Shown: positions 54,677 through 64,000 of the stretch, in pieces
Layout: each line of letters starts with the position of its first letter
How positions within the stretch are numbered: position 1 is the first letter of the stretch
Assembly: GCA_963753135.1 (NCBI GenBank)
Contig: CAVWBA010000005.1
Coordinates: 124,001-188,000, forward strand
From: Roseiarcus sp963753135
Lineage (GTDB): Bacteria; Pseudomonadota; Alphaproteobacteria; Rhizobiales; Beijerinckiaceae
Direction: 5' to 3'
Length of the DNA stretch: 64,000 bases
Translations under genes and position numbers: made by a program
Notes under the pieces: generated by a model
The model's input: only the letters and a program-made list of their open reading frames with translations
Told to the model about the DNA's origin: nothing
The model's database searches: none

Positions 54677-57172
54677 TCACCCCCGCCTTCGCCCCTTCAT
54701 CCGCCCACCCTTGGGGCGGGCTTCGCCGCCGCCCCAATTGTGCGGGCCCATGTCGGCGTCGGTGGGTTTGCGGGGGCGGGTTGACGGCAGGTTGGCGGCG
54801 CGGCCGAAGGGGCGCTCGCCGGAATAGGCGCCGGCGGTCGCCTCGATCTCCGTCTGGCGCGCGAGCGGATCGTCGCCGACGGCGAGGGCGACGGTTTGCA
54901 GGCGCTTGATCTCGTCGCGCAGGCGCGCCGCCTCCTCGAATTCGAGATTGCCCGCCGCTTCCTTCATCCGCTTGTCGAGATCGGCGATCGTTCCCTGCAG
55001 GTTCTGGCCGATCGCCGGAGAATCGGCGAGGCCGATGTCGACCGTCACATGATCGGCCTCGTAGACGGAGCCGAGAATGTCCTGGATGCCGCGCCGGATC
55101 GACGCAGGCGTGATGCCGTTGGCCTCGTTATAAGCCTGCTGCTTCAAGCGGCGGCGATCGGTCTCCTCCATCGCTCGCGTGATCGAGCCCGTGACCACGT
55201 CGGCATAGAGCACCACCCTGCCGTCGACATTGCGCGCGGCGCGGCCGATGGTCTGCACCAGCGACGTCTCGGAGCGCAAAAAACCTTCCTTGTCGGCGTC
55301 GAGAATGGCGACGAGCGCGCATTCGGGAATGTCGAGGCCCTCGCGCAGGAGGTTGATGCCGACCAGCGCGTCGAACGCGCCGAGCCTCAAGTCGCGGATG
55401 ATCTCGATGCGCTCGATCGTGTCGATGTCCGAATGCATGTAGCGGACCCTGACCCCGTTCTCGTGCAGATATTCGGTCAGGTCCTCGGCCATGCGCTTGG
55501 TGAGCGTGGTGATGAGCGTGCGGTAGCCGCGCCGCGCGACCTCCTTGACCTCGCTCAAGAGATCGTCGACCTGGCTGCGCGCGGGCCGGATCTCGACCGG
55601 CGGATCGATGAGGCCGGTCGGGCGGATGACCTGCTCGACGAACGTGCCTTCCGTTTGCTCCATCTCCCATTTGCCCGGCGTCGCCGAGACATGCACGGTC
55701 TGCGGCCGCATCGCCTCCCATTCCTCGAACCTGAGCGGCCGATTGTCCATGCATGACGGAAGCCGGAAGCCATATTCGGCCAAGGTCGCCTTGCGCCGGT
55801 AGTCGCCGCGATACATGCCGCCGATCTGCGGGATCGTCACATGGCTCTCGTCGGTGAACACGAGCGCGTTGTCCGGCAGATACTCGAACAAAGTCGGCGG
55901 CGGCTCGCCGGGGCGTCGGCCGGTCAGATAGCGCGAATAGTTCTCGATGCCGGCGCAGGAGCCGGTCGCCTCGAGCATCTCGAGATCGAACAAAGTGCGC
56001 TGCTCGAGCCGCTGCGCCTCGAGGAGCCGCCCCTGCCGATTGAGCTGGTCCAAGCGATGCTTCAGCTCAACCTTCATGCCCTCGATCGACTGCAAGAGCG
56101 TCGGGCGCGGCGTCACATAGTGCGAATTGGCGTAAATCTTGACGAATTCGAGGTCCTGCGTCTTCGCGCCCGTCAGCGGATCGAACTCGACGATCGACTC
56201 GATCTCGTCGCCGAACATGCCGATCCGCCAGGCGCGATCCTCGTAGTGGGCCGGGAACACCTCGATCGAATCGCCGCGGACGCGGAACAGGCCGCGCGAG
56301 AAGTCTCCCGCCTGCACACGCTTGTATTGGAGCGCGACGAGATCCTTGACGAGCTGGCGCTGGTCGACCTTGTCGCCGAGTTTTAGGGAAAAGGTCATGG
56401 CCGTATAGGTCTCGACCGAGCCGATGCCGTAGATGCAGGAGACGGAGGCGACGATGATGACATCGTCGCGCTCGAGCAGCGCCCGCGTCGCCGAGTGGCG
56501 CATGCGGTCGATCTGCTCGTTGATGTCGGATTCCTTCTCGATATAGGTGTCGGTGCGCGGGACGTAGGCTTCGGGCTGGTAATAATCGTAGTAGGAGACG
56601 AAATATTCGACCGCGTTGTCGGGGAAGAAGCTCCTGAACTCGCCATAGAGCTGCGCGGCCAGCGTCTTGTTGGGCGCGAGGATCAGCGCCGGGCGCTGGG
56701 TCGCCTCGATCACCTTGGCCATGGTGAAGGTCTTGCCCGAGCCGGTGACGCCGAGCAGCACCTGGTCGCGCTCGCTCGCCTCGACGCCCTTGACCAGCTC
56801 CTCGATCGCCTGCGGCTGGTCGCCCTTCGGCTCGAATTCGGACACGACGCGGAAGCGCCGCCCGCCCTCGGACTTATCCGGCCGTGGCGGCCGGTGCGGC
56901 AGCCACGGGGGGCGGTTGCGGATGTTGGGATCGCCCTGGTCGAGCAGTTCCTTGAGCGATTCCGCCGATACCGCCGCGCCGGTCAGGCCGCGCGGGTGGC
57001 TTTCCGGGAAAGGCGCCTCGAACCTGGGCTGCGGCGCTTCGCCAAAGCCTTGCGGCTTGGGCTCGGCCAGCGCGGGGTTGAGCAACTCGGCGAGATGCTC
57101 GCCGAGCGGATGGACCTCGGGCCGCGAGGCCTTGGACTTGGGTCCAGCGGCGGTTTTTCGGGGAGCGGGCAT
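54677..57172 (-). CDS. uvrB: excinuclease ABC subunit B
   Basis: DNA damage-verifying helicase-like subunit of nucleotide excision repair. An 831-residue protein. After an alphaproteobacterial 100-residue Pro/Lys/Glu-rich leader it has FEPKGDQPQAI, Walker A GVTGSGKT, the beta-hairpin region YYDYYQPEAYVPRTDTYIEKES, DESHVT, INLLREGLDIPECALVAILDADKEG, the QTIGRAARN motif, and the UvrC-binding UVR helix pair DLDKRMKEAAGNLEFEEAARLRDEIKRL. The ATG at 57172 was chosen; a longer frame would overlap murB. It lies 19 bases after murB, an uncommon pairing. Confidence 0.96.
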   Translation of the reverse strand: MPAPRKTAAGPKSKASRPEVHPLGEHLAELLNPALAEPKPQGFGEAPQPRFEAPFPESHPRGLTGAAVSAESLKELLDQGDPNIRNRPPWLPHRPPRPDKSEGGRRFRVVSEFEPKGDQPQAIEELVKGVEASERDQVLLGVTGSGKTFTMAKVIEATQRPALILAPNKTLAAQLYGEFRSFFPDNAVEYFVSYYDYYQPEAYVPRTDTYIEKESDINEQIDRMRHSATRALLERDDVIIVASVSCIYGIGSVETYTAMTFSLKLGDKVDQRQLVKDLVALQYKRVQAGDFSRGLFRVRGDSIEVFPAHYEDRAWRIGMFGDEIESIVEFDPLTGAKTQDLEFVKIYANSHYVTPRPTLLQSIEGMKVELKHRLDQLNRQGRLLEAQRLEQRTLFDLEMLEATGSCAGIENYSRYLTGRRPGEPPPTLFEYLPDNALVFTDESHVTIPQIGGMYRGDYRRKATLAEYGFRLPSCMDNRPLRFEEWEAMRPQTVHVSATPGKWEMEQTEGTFVEQVIRPTGLIDPPVEIRPARSQVDDLLSEVKEVARRGYRTLITTLTKRMAEDLTEYLHENGVRVRYMHSDIDTIERIEIIRDLRLGAFDALVGINLLREGLDIPECALVAILDADKEGFLRSETSLVQTIGRAARNVDGRVVLYADVVTGSITRAMEETDRRRLKQQAYNEANGITPASIRRGIQDILGSVYEADHVTVDIGLADSPAIGQNLQGTIADLDKRMKEAAGNLEFEEAARLRDEIKRLQTVALAVGDDPLARQTEIEATAGAYSGERPFGRAANLPSTRPRKPTDADMGPHNWGGGEARPKGGRMKGRRRG

Positions 57173-57191
57173 GCACGCAATATGGGGCGAT

Positions 57192-58125
57192 TCACGGGTT
57201 GGGGGAAGAGAGGGGCGCCCCGATGCGCTTGATTTCCCATTCGAGCGCAATGCCGCTCGTCTCGAGGACCCGGCGCCTGACCTCCTCGCCAAGCGCTTCA
57301 AGATCGGCGGCGGTCGCCGAGCCAAGATTGATGAGGAAATTGCAGTGCAGAGTCGACACCTGGGCGCCGCCAAGACGCAAGCCGCGGCACCCTGCTTTGT
57401 CGATCAATTCCCATGCCTTCATGTCCGGCGGATTCTTGAACGTCGAGCCGCCGGTCTTCTCGCGGATTGGTTGGGACGCCTCACGCGCGCGCGTGATCCG
57501 CTCCATCTCGGCTTCGATCGCTCGAGGATCGCCCGGGCGGCCCTGAAACGTGGCGCCGGTGAACACGACATCGTCGGGCGTCAAGCTGTGGCGATAGGTA
57601 AACCCCATCTCCGCGTTCGAAAAAACATGCCTGGCCCCTGCCCGGTCGAACCCATGCGCTTCGACGAGGACGTCCTTGATCTCGCCTCCATGCGCCCCGG
57701 CGTTCATGACCAAAGCGCCGCCGATCGAGCCGGGCACGCCGCGCAGGAACGCCAAACCATCGACGCCGGCTATTGCGGCGGCCTTGGCGACATACTGGTC
57801 CGGCGTCGCAGCGCCTGCGGCGACGCGGAAGCCCTCCATGATTTCGACCGCGCCGAAGGCGCGTCCGCCGAGCCTTATCGACGAGGCCCGGTATTCCGCC
57901 GTCGCGCACGATGAGGTTGGAGCCGAGGCCAATCGTCGTGACGGGAATCTCGTGCGGCAGAGCGGACAGGACATAGGCGAGATCGTCCTCGTCGGCAGGC
58001 GAAAACAAGGCTTCAGCCGGACCGCCGACGCGGAACCAGGTCGCTTCCGCTACGGCAGCGTCAGCGGCGAGGCGGCCGCGCAGCTTGGGCGCCCGCGCCC
58101 TTATCTCGTCGACTAGGGCGGACAT
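57192..58125 (-). CDS. murB: UDP-N-acetylenolpyruvoylglucosamine reductase (frame-interrupted)
   Basis: FAD enzyme that completes UDP-MurNAc synthesis. The first frame holds AEATWFRVGGPAEALFSPADEDDL and TTIGLGSNLIVRDGG. A frame change near 57890 leads to RLGGRAFGAVEI, FLRGVPGSIGGALVMNAGAHGGEI (FAD site and catalytic Ser region), GFTYRHS, GSTFKNPPDMKAWELIDKAG and VSTLHCNFLIN. The sequence resumes without loss, so a one-base error is likely; the gene is essential. The start is 11 bases after the murC stop, so the two are coupled. Confidence 0.92.
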
Positions 58126-58135
58126 CGGCGAAGCG

Positions 58136-59546
58136 TCAGGTCTTGTCGAGCGCGGCGAGTTCGCCGGGCAGCGCATAGGCCCATTGGGTGATCGATCCGG
58201 CGCCGAGGCAGATGACATAGTCGCCGGGCTGCGCCAGCGAGCGCACCATCGGCGCCAGTTTCTCGGGCGAGGGCAGCATCAGCGCGTGGCGATGGCCGTG
58301 AGCGGCGATCGCGGTCGCCAGCGCCGCCTTGTCGACGCCTTCGATCGGCGGCTCGCCGGCCGGATAGACGTCGGCGACGATGACGGTGTCGGCGTCGTTG
58401 AAGCAGGTGGCGAAGGCGTCGAACAGCGAGGCGAGCCGCGTGTACCGATGCGGCTGCACGACCGCAATCACCTTGCCCTCGGTCGCGGCCCGCGCGGCCC
58501 TCAGCACCGCGGCGATTTCGACGGGGTGATGGCCGTAGTCGTCAAAGATGGAAACGCCCTTCCAATCGCCCGTGCGGGTGAAGCGCCGTCTGACCCCGCC
58601 GAACGCCGGCGATCGCCTTGCGGATGACGTCGACCGGCGCGCCGAGCTCATGCGCGACCGCAATCGCGGCCGTGGCGTTGAGCGCGTTGTGCCGGCCGGG
58701 CATCGGCAGCGCGAGATCGTCGATGAAGGTGGCGCGGCCCGTCGCGCGGTCGCGGATGAGAGTGGAAAAGCGCGTGACCCCGCCCGTGAGGCTCACGTCC
58801 ATGAGCCGCACGTCGGCCTGCGGATTTTCGCCATAAGTCAGAATGCGGCGGTCCTCGATCCGTCCGACGAGTTCCTGCACGGTCGGATGATCGATGCACA
58901 TGACGGCGAAGCCATAGAACGGAAGGTTCCCGACCAGCGCCAGGAAGGCGTCCTTGATGGCGTCGAAGGTTTTGAAGTGGTCGAGATGCTCGGGATCGAT
59001 GTTGGTGACGACGGCGATGTCGGCGGGGAGCTTCAAGAACGTGCCGTCGCTTTCGTCGGCCTCGACCACCATCCAGTCGCCGGCGCCGAGCCGCGCATTG
59101 GTTCCATAGGCGTTGATGATGCCGCCGTTAATCACCGTCGGATCGAGGCCTGCGGCGTCGAGCAGCGTCGCCACCAGCGACGTCGTCGTGGTCTTGCCGT
59201 GCGTGCCGGCCACCGCCACGCATTGCTTGAGCCGCATGAGTTCCGCAAGCATTTCGGCCCGACGAACCACGGGGATGCGCCGCGCCCGCGCCTCGACGAC
59301 CTCGGGATTGTCCCGCTTCACCGCGGAGGAAACAACGATGACGGCGGCTGCGTCGAGATTGGCCTTGTTATGGCCGATATAGACGGTCGCGCCCTGCTCG
59401 CGCAGGCGCTTGACGTTGGCGTTGTCGCTGAGGTCAGAGCCCTGAACCTGATGGCCGAGGTTGAGAAGCACCTCGGCGATGCCCGACATGCCGATGCCGC
59501 CGATGCCGACGAAATGGATGGGGCCGATCTGGTTCGGCAGTTTCAT
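58136..59546 (-). CDS. murC: UDP-N-acetylmuramate--L-alanine ligase (frame-interrupted)
   Basis: Adds L-Ala to UDP-MurNAc with ATP. It shows IHFVGIGGIGMSGIAEVL at the N-terminus, the P-loop VAVAGTHGKTTTTSLVATLL, VVEADESDGTFLKL, NIDPEHLDHFKTF, and PGRHNALNATAAIAVAHELG. After a frame change near 58603 come FGGVRRRFTRTGDW, FDDYGHHPVEIAAVL, VQPHRYTRL, and the end DYVICLGAGSITQWA. The joined protein has the normal length of about 470 aa. In Rhizobiales murC usually follows murG; here it follows a MurU-like gene. Confidence 0.94.
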
Positions 59547-59645
59547 GGTCTCAAACCCTCAGCGGACCCCTCGCCGCGGCCCGGATAACGCCCGACCGCA
59601 TAAGACGATTCCCCTGAATTAGGAAATGCGGGCGCCCCAGCGCGC

Positions 59646-60371
59646 TCACAGGATCGAGCGGTCGATGGCCATTTCCGCTTCCGCAATGCTCTCCGGCCGC
59701 CCGACATGCACCCAAAGGCCATCGAGGCGAACGCCATAAAGCCGCCCTCTCGCCGCCGCAGCGTGAAAGAACGGAGCGAGGCGGAAAACCTCCGCCGTCT
59801 CGCCTTCGAACAGTTGCGGCTTGACGATCCCGACGCCGGTATAGACGAACGGCGCGACGTGGCGCGGATCGCGAGGCTGAAGCCGCCCGTCATGGGCCAT
59901 GACGAAATCGCCGGGCCAGTCGACGCCGACCGCGCCTGCGCCGGCCGCGACCAGAAGCTCGATGTCCATCGTCTCTGGATCGAAGCTGCGGGCCAGGCGC
60001 GCGATGTTCGAGCGCGGCCCCTCGATCCAGAATGCGTCGGTGTTGCAGATCAGGAACGGATCGTCGCCGATCAGCGGCAGCGCGCGCCTGATGCCCCCGC
60101 CCTGATCGAGCAGCTTCGCCCGTTCGTCCGAGATGAAAACCTTAGGCGCGCGGCGCTTGGCCAAATGCGCCTCGATCTGGTCGGCGAGCCAGTGCACGTT
60201 GACGACCGCCCGCTCGACGCCATTCTCGGCCAAGCGATCGAGGCAATAATCGATGAGCGTGCGGGCGTGAACCTTGACCAGTGGTTTGGGCAGCGTCTCG
60301 GTGATCGGCCGCATGCGCATCCCCAATCCGGCGGCGAACACCATGGCCGTCTTCGGAACGGGAAGGCTCAT
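59646..60371 (-). CDS. murU: MurU-like nucleotidyltransferase
   Basis: A 241-residue sugar-1-phosphate nucleotidyltransferase. The signature is AMVFAAGLGMRMRPITETLPKPLVKVHARTLIDYCLDRL at the start, DQGGGIRRALPLIGDDPFLICNTDAFW (metal Asp), then VYTGVGIVKPQLFEG and WVHVGRPESIAEAE. In Pseudomonas MurU converts MurNAc-1-phosphate to UDP-MurNAc. The fused AmgK-like kinase gene ends 13 bases upstream, supporting that function. A mannose- or glucose-1-phosphate enzyme cannot be ruled out. 99 bases separate it from murC. Confidence 0.85.
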   Translation of the reverse strand: MSLPVPKTAMVFAAGLGMRMRPITETLPKPLVKVHARTLIDYCLDRLAENGVERAVVNVHWLADQIEAHLAKRRAPKVFISDERAKLLDQGGGIRRALPLIGDDPFLICNTDAFWIEGPRSNIARLARSFDPETMDIELLVAAGAGAVGVDWPGDFVMAHDGRLQPRDPRHVAPFVYTGVGIVKPQLFEGETAEVFRLAPFFHAAAARGRLYGVRLDGLWVHVGRPESIAEAEMAIDRSIL

Positions 60372-60384
60372 CGGGTCTCAAAGA

Positions 60385-61956
60385 TCAATCTTCGGGGTCG
60401 GAATTGACCGGCGGTGGGCCGAGCGCCCGCGGCAAGTGATTCTGATACCAGACCGCGAGCGGCCGAAGCAATGGATGGGCGAGGTTGCGGGCAAGATAGC
60501 GCTCGATTCGCGGCAGGTGGCGCAGGTACTCAGGCTTGTGATCGCGTTTGTCGAGCCGAGCGAAAAGGCCCAGGATCTTCGTGGCGCGCTGGGCGCCCAT
60601 CGCGGCATAGGCGACCGCGAACTTCTGGGGGTCAAAGCTCGGGTCGGCTGCCGTTCTGCGCCGCATGTAGAGGGCGGCGAGGCGCATCTCGAGATCCTCC
60701 GGCACATCGACACGCGCATCCTGCAACAGCGAGGCGACATCGTAGGCCGGGGGCCCGATCACCGCGTCTTGAAAGTCGATGAGCCCGATCCGTTTGAGCC
60801 CCTGCCGGTCGGCCAGCCAATGCAGGTTGGGCGAATGATAATCGCGCAGCGTCCAGGTCGTGGGCTGATCAAGGATCGGTTGAAGCAACTCGCGCCAGAC
60901 GCCCAAGAACTGCATGCGCGCGCCCGATGGCGGGGTCACGCGAGCGACCATGGGCGCGTACCAGTCGAGCGCCAGCTCGACCTCGACCAGCATCGCTTCG
61001 ATGTCATAGACCGGCAGTTCGTAAGGCTCCTCGCCGGCCGACAAGCTCGGCGGCAGGTCGCGTCCGTGCAGATCGGCCAGAAGAGCGATCGCCGGGGCAT
61101 AGCGCGCGCCGTCCGGAACGCCGTTTTGCGCGACGGTCGCGGAGCCGAAGTCTTCGATCAGCGCCAGCCCCTCGTCAAGGCTGTAGCCGATGATGTCGGG
61201 CGCCGAGTAGCCGAGGCTCCGCAAGCCCTCGTCGACGGCGATGAAGGCGCGGATGTCGGGCGCGAGCTTGGCGATGGCCGCATAGGGTTTGCCAAAGCGC
61301 AGGATGGGCCCGGCCGGCCGAGGCGGGGACATCATCAATATTGCGGTCTCGCCGGTCGGCCTGGTCAACCGCTCATAGGCGCGAATGGACGCGTCGCCCT
61401 GCAGGAATTCGCGACTTGCGTCGCTCCAGCCAGCGCGCTCGAGCAGCCTCGCCACGCCGAGCGCCAAGGACAAGCGCGGGCTGACCGCGCCGAACCCGCG
61501 CAACGTCACCAGGCGAAAATCGGGGCCGCGATTCGCATCGAGCCGGATGTCGACCTCGAGCCGGTCGGAGGGCAGCGCCTCAGCGACCTTCTCCGGCCAC
61601 TCGACGATCGCAATCGCGTCCTCGATCGCCTCATCCCAGCCGAGATTGGCGAGCTCCGTTGGGCCCCGCAGCCGATAGAAATCCGCGTGGACGACCGGTC
61701 CGCGCGGGGCGTCGTAAACCTGCATCAAAGTGAAGGTCGGGCTCGGCGTCTCCAGCTCCGGCGCCTCAGCGAGAGCCCGGATGAGGCCGCGCGCGAAAGC
61801 CGTCTTGCCGGCGCCAAGATCTCCGGCGAGAGCGACGAAGTCGCCAGGCTCGAGCCAGGCCGCCTGCGCCGCAGCGACGGCCAAGGTCGTCGCCTCGTTC
61901 GGCGCCTCGAAGCTCCAAACACCCGCTTCCTCTCTGACACCGGCGAGACCGCTCAT
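60385..61956 (-). CDS. fusion of TsaE ATPase and AmgK-like aminosugar kinase
   Basis: A 523-residue two-domain protein. Residues 1-155 are TsaE: GDLGAGKTAFARGLIRAL at 45-62, SPTFTLMQVYDAP, HADFYRLRGPTELANLGWDE and IVEWPEKV. TsaE is the ATPase of the tRNA t6A-forming TsaBD complex. Residues about 170-510 are a phosphotransferase (APH fold): YERLTRPTGETAILMMSPP, the Brenner-type LRDYHSPNLHWL (catalytic Asp) and LIDFQDAVIGPPAYDVASLLQDAR (metal Asp), like AmgK, the MurNAc/GlcNAc anomeric kinase. The fusion is known in Rhizobiales. It joins tRNA modification and cell-wall recycling in one chain. Confidence 0.9.
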   Translation of the reverse strand: MSGLAGVREEAGVWSFEAPNEATTLAVAAAQAAWLEPGDFVALAGDLGAGKTAFARGLIRALAEAPELETPSPTFTLMQVYDAPRGPVVHADFYRLRGPTELANLGWDEAIEDAIAIVEWPEKVAEALPSDRLEVDIRLDANRGPDFRLVTLRGFGAVSPRLSLALGVARLLERAGWSDASREFLQGDASIRAYERLTRPTGETAILMMSPPRPAGPILRFGKPYAAIAKLAPDIRAFIAVDEGLRSLGYSAPDIIGYSLDEGLALIEDFGSATVAQNGVPDGARYAPAIALLADLHGRDLPPSLSAGEEPYELPVYDIEAMLVEVELALDWYAPMVARVTPPSGARMQFLGVWRELLQPILDQPTTWTLRDYHSPNLHWLADRQGLKRIGLIDFQDAVIGPPAYDVASLLQDARVDVPEDLEMRLAALYMRRRTAADPSFDPQKFAVAYAAMGAQRATKILGLFARLDKRDHKPEYLRHLPRIERYLARNLAHPLLRPLAVWYQNHLPRALGPPPVNSDPED

Positions 61957-61962
61957 GCTCCT

Positions 61963-64000
61963 CTACTGGACCGATTGCGTCTTGGGGGGCGCGTCGAGTT
62001 CAGGGTTTACCGCCTGCGTTCCTGTTGGATCCACGGGAAAGATGCAGGTGACTGTCGTGCCCTCCCGAGGCGCCGTGTCGATCAGGACGCGGCCCTGATG
62101 GAGCTCGACCATCGCTCTCACGATCGACAGGCCAAGGCCCGGCCCCCGATGCCGCGAGCCGTTGGGAAAGGTTTCGAACCGCTCGAATACGCGGTCGATC
62201 ATCTCGGGAGGAATGCCGCGTCCCCGATCGCTGACCTTGAATACGATCTCCGGCCCGCGCCGCATCGCCGCCAACGTCACGGTCTGGCCTGCCTCGGAAT
62301 AGTTGATCGCGTTCGAGAGAAGATTGAACAAGACCTGGCGAACCCGCCGGCCGTCTGCGTGCAGGGATCCCACACCGTCGGTCATGACGATGCGCAATTC
62401 GATCGCCGCCTCGCTCAAGCGATCCTGCACGCCCGCCGCCGCCGCCTTCATCGCTTCCGCGACGTCGACGTCCTCGAGTTCTCAGCTCCAGCGCGCCTGC
62501 ATCCATCGACGCCAGATCCAGAATGTCGTCGATGATGGCGAGCAGCGCATGCGACGAATTGGTGATGAATCCGGCATATTCGAGCTGCTTCGGATTGAGC
62601 GGGCCAACGCCTCCGCCCGCCAAGAGCTGGGTGAAGCCGATGATGTTGGTGAGCGGCGTGCGCAGCTCATAGGAGACATGATTGACGAAATCGTTGCGCA
62701 GCTTTTCCGCCGCGATGAGCGCCTGGTTGCGGTCTGTCAATGCGCGCTCGATGTTGACGCCCGCGGTCACATCGAGCGTCGTCATCAGCGTCGCGCCGTC
62801 CGGCAACGGCAGGGCGGCGCAATCCAGGATCAACCCGTCCGTGCGCTCGATCCGCGCCGTCCGGCTCTTGCGACGCTCGGGAAGATCGACGATCGCCGCC
62901 TTAAGCTCATCGAACAGCTCAGGATCGCTGCACAGCGGCTTGCAGGCGCGCGCGATCTCGTCGACATGCGGGCGGTCGCGCAAGGCCGCTGGATCGAATT
63001 GCCACAAGTCCGCGAAGGCCGGGTTGAACAGCTTCATGCGCCCGTCCGCCCCAAACGTCGCCACCCCTTCCTTGAGCGCGTCGAGCGTCTCGCCCTGCAC
63101 ATGGGTGAGCGCGGTGACCTGGGAAGCAAGCGCGTAGCTCTGGGTCGCATCGTCATAGAGATAGGTGACGCCGCCTTTCGGATTGGGGCTCATGACGACG
63201 CGCAACGCCCGCCCGTCGGGCAGATACCACACGGATTCGCTCGGCTCGATCGCCTGATAAGCGCTCAACAGCTGCGCCTTCCAGGCGCGGAAGTCCACCT
63301 GTTCGGGCAATTGCCGCTTGGCGCGCAACCGATCGAGGATTTCGCCGTCACTCGGCCCTTGATCGAGGAAGGCCGGCTCAAGCGACCAAATTTGCCGGTA
63401 GGCCGCATTGTACAGGGTCAGCCGCTTCGACTTGTCGAAGATCGCAACCGCCGTCGACAGCCGATCGATCATTCGCGAATAGTCGTCCTCGTTGCGCTCC
63501 ATATCCGCTTTCAGCGCCACGATTTCGGAAACGTCGCGAGCAACGCCCGCGGAGCCGACCTCAGTGCTTGCCTCGGCCGCGTCGAAGGTTCGGCGCTTGC
63601 CGCCGACGACGGCTGAGGCGCGGCGCGTCCAGGCCCCGGACTCCTTGAGCGCCGCTGTCGCTTCGCGGCGCACGGTGGAATCGAATATTTCGCCGGAGCT
63701 GTCGATCGCCGCTCCCGCGTCGGGGGCGTCGACGGCATGCGCGTAAGCCGCGTTGCACCACACGATCCGGCCCATTGCGTCGCGAGTCCATGCCGGCATA
63801 TCGGCGGTTTCGAGCGCGCGGCGCAAGCCGTCCAGGGCGCCCTCGGCTTCAGCGAAGGAATCGCGCAATTGCGCCAACTGAAGGCGCTCGCCCGAGACGT
63901 CGCGGATGCGCATCATCGCGCTGCCGGACACCGGCCGCCCGTCGAGCTCGAGATGGCGGCCGCGCAAGCTGACCACCGCGGCCGCGAAGGCCTCGCCCCT
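61963..64000 (-). CDS. PAS-domain sensor histidine kinase, cut by the window end
   Basis: At least 660 residues; the 5' part lies beyond 64000. Segments run PAS-like (WTRDAMGRIVWCNAAYAHAV), a second PAS (RLSTAVAIFDKSKRLTLYNAAYRQIW), a third (LKEGVATFGADGRMKLFNPAFADLW), then a HisKA H-box NDFVNHVSYELRTPLTNIIGF. After a frame change near 62480 come the N-box VLFNLLSNAINYS, G1 VSDRGRGIPPEM, the F-box FERFETF and G2 GPGLGLSIV. The SYELRTPL form is common in PAS kinases near tsaE in Rhizobiales. No regulator partner is in view. The stop is 6 bases before the tsaE fusion, so they are probably cotranscribed. Confidence 0.9.

Noticed and set aside
57173..57373. A 67-residue upstream extension of uvrB
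   Set aside because: It lies within murB coding sequence and has no UvrB similarity.

Overview
The window is about 64 kb of GC-rich DNA from an alphaproteobacterium, most likely order Hyphomicrobiales (Rhizobiales). The evidence is the conserved run HAD hydrolase - MaoC - ribF - ileS - lspA, a ChpT phosphotransferase, a DUF4167 protein, a TsaE-AmgK fusion, an rplU-rpmA-GNAT-obgE block, a candidate serC leader RNA and two PEP-CTERM proteins. A methylotroph-type family such as Beijerinckiaceae or Methylocystaceae is possible but not shown. No rRNA, tRNA, CRISPR array or intact mobile element was seen.

Layout. 0-6 kb: a cation/proton antiporter fragment, a KDPG-type aldolase, a glycine-rich PEP-CTERM protein, rpmB, a methyltransferase and ftsH. 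6-15 kb: an acyl-CoA synthetase with a CRP-type site in front, the ybbP-ybbA exporter divergent from a TesA-type esterase, then purU, msrB and hemH. 14.5-15.2 kb: a repeat- and IS110-remnant-rich gap. 15-22 kb: dienelactone hydrolase, an EamA transporter, a LysR regulator, a DUF1127 protein, malate synthase and a PEP-CTERM phosphoesterase. 22-28 kb: padR-DUF1330 and a three-part membrane sugar/alcohol dehydrogenase (subunit 3, GMC flavoprotein, triheme cytochrome c), flanked by a whole DUF2214 gene and a DUF2214 3' tail. 28-36 kb: ribosomal proteins, obgE, a Trm112-like protein, the serC-serA pathway, cysQ and chpT. 36-45 kb: DUF4167, an lspA-linked exported protein, lspA, ileS, ribF, MaoC, HAD hydrolase and thioredoxin. 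45-54 kb: sensor kinase, response regulator and MarR divergent from a branched-chain aminotransferase, then a UvrD/PcrA helicase, an IS remnant, a sugar isomerase and an HWE-type kinase. 54-64 kb: a same-strand series of uvrB, murB, murC, murU-like, tsaE-amgK and a PAS histidine kinase cut by the window end.

How it works together. The right end joins de novo (murB) and recycling (amgK, murU) routes to UDP-MurNAc with its consumer murC. The serC and serA genes supply serine from 3-phosphoglycerate. The dehydrogenase cluster would oxidise a sugar or polyol in the periplasm and pass electrons to cytochrome c.

Quality warning. At least nine genes, including the essential murB and murC, are broken by frame changes, with about 15 events in all, although the protein continues cleanly in another frame. 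Uncorrected indels in the assembly explain this better than gene decay. Coordinates for those genes span all frames.
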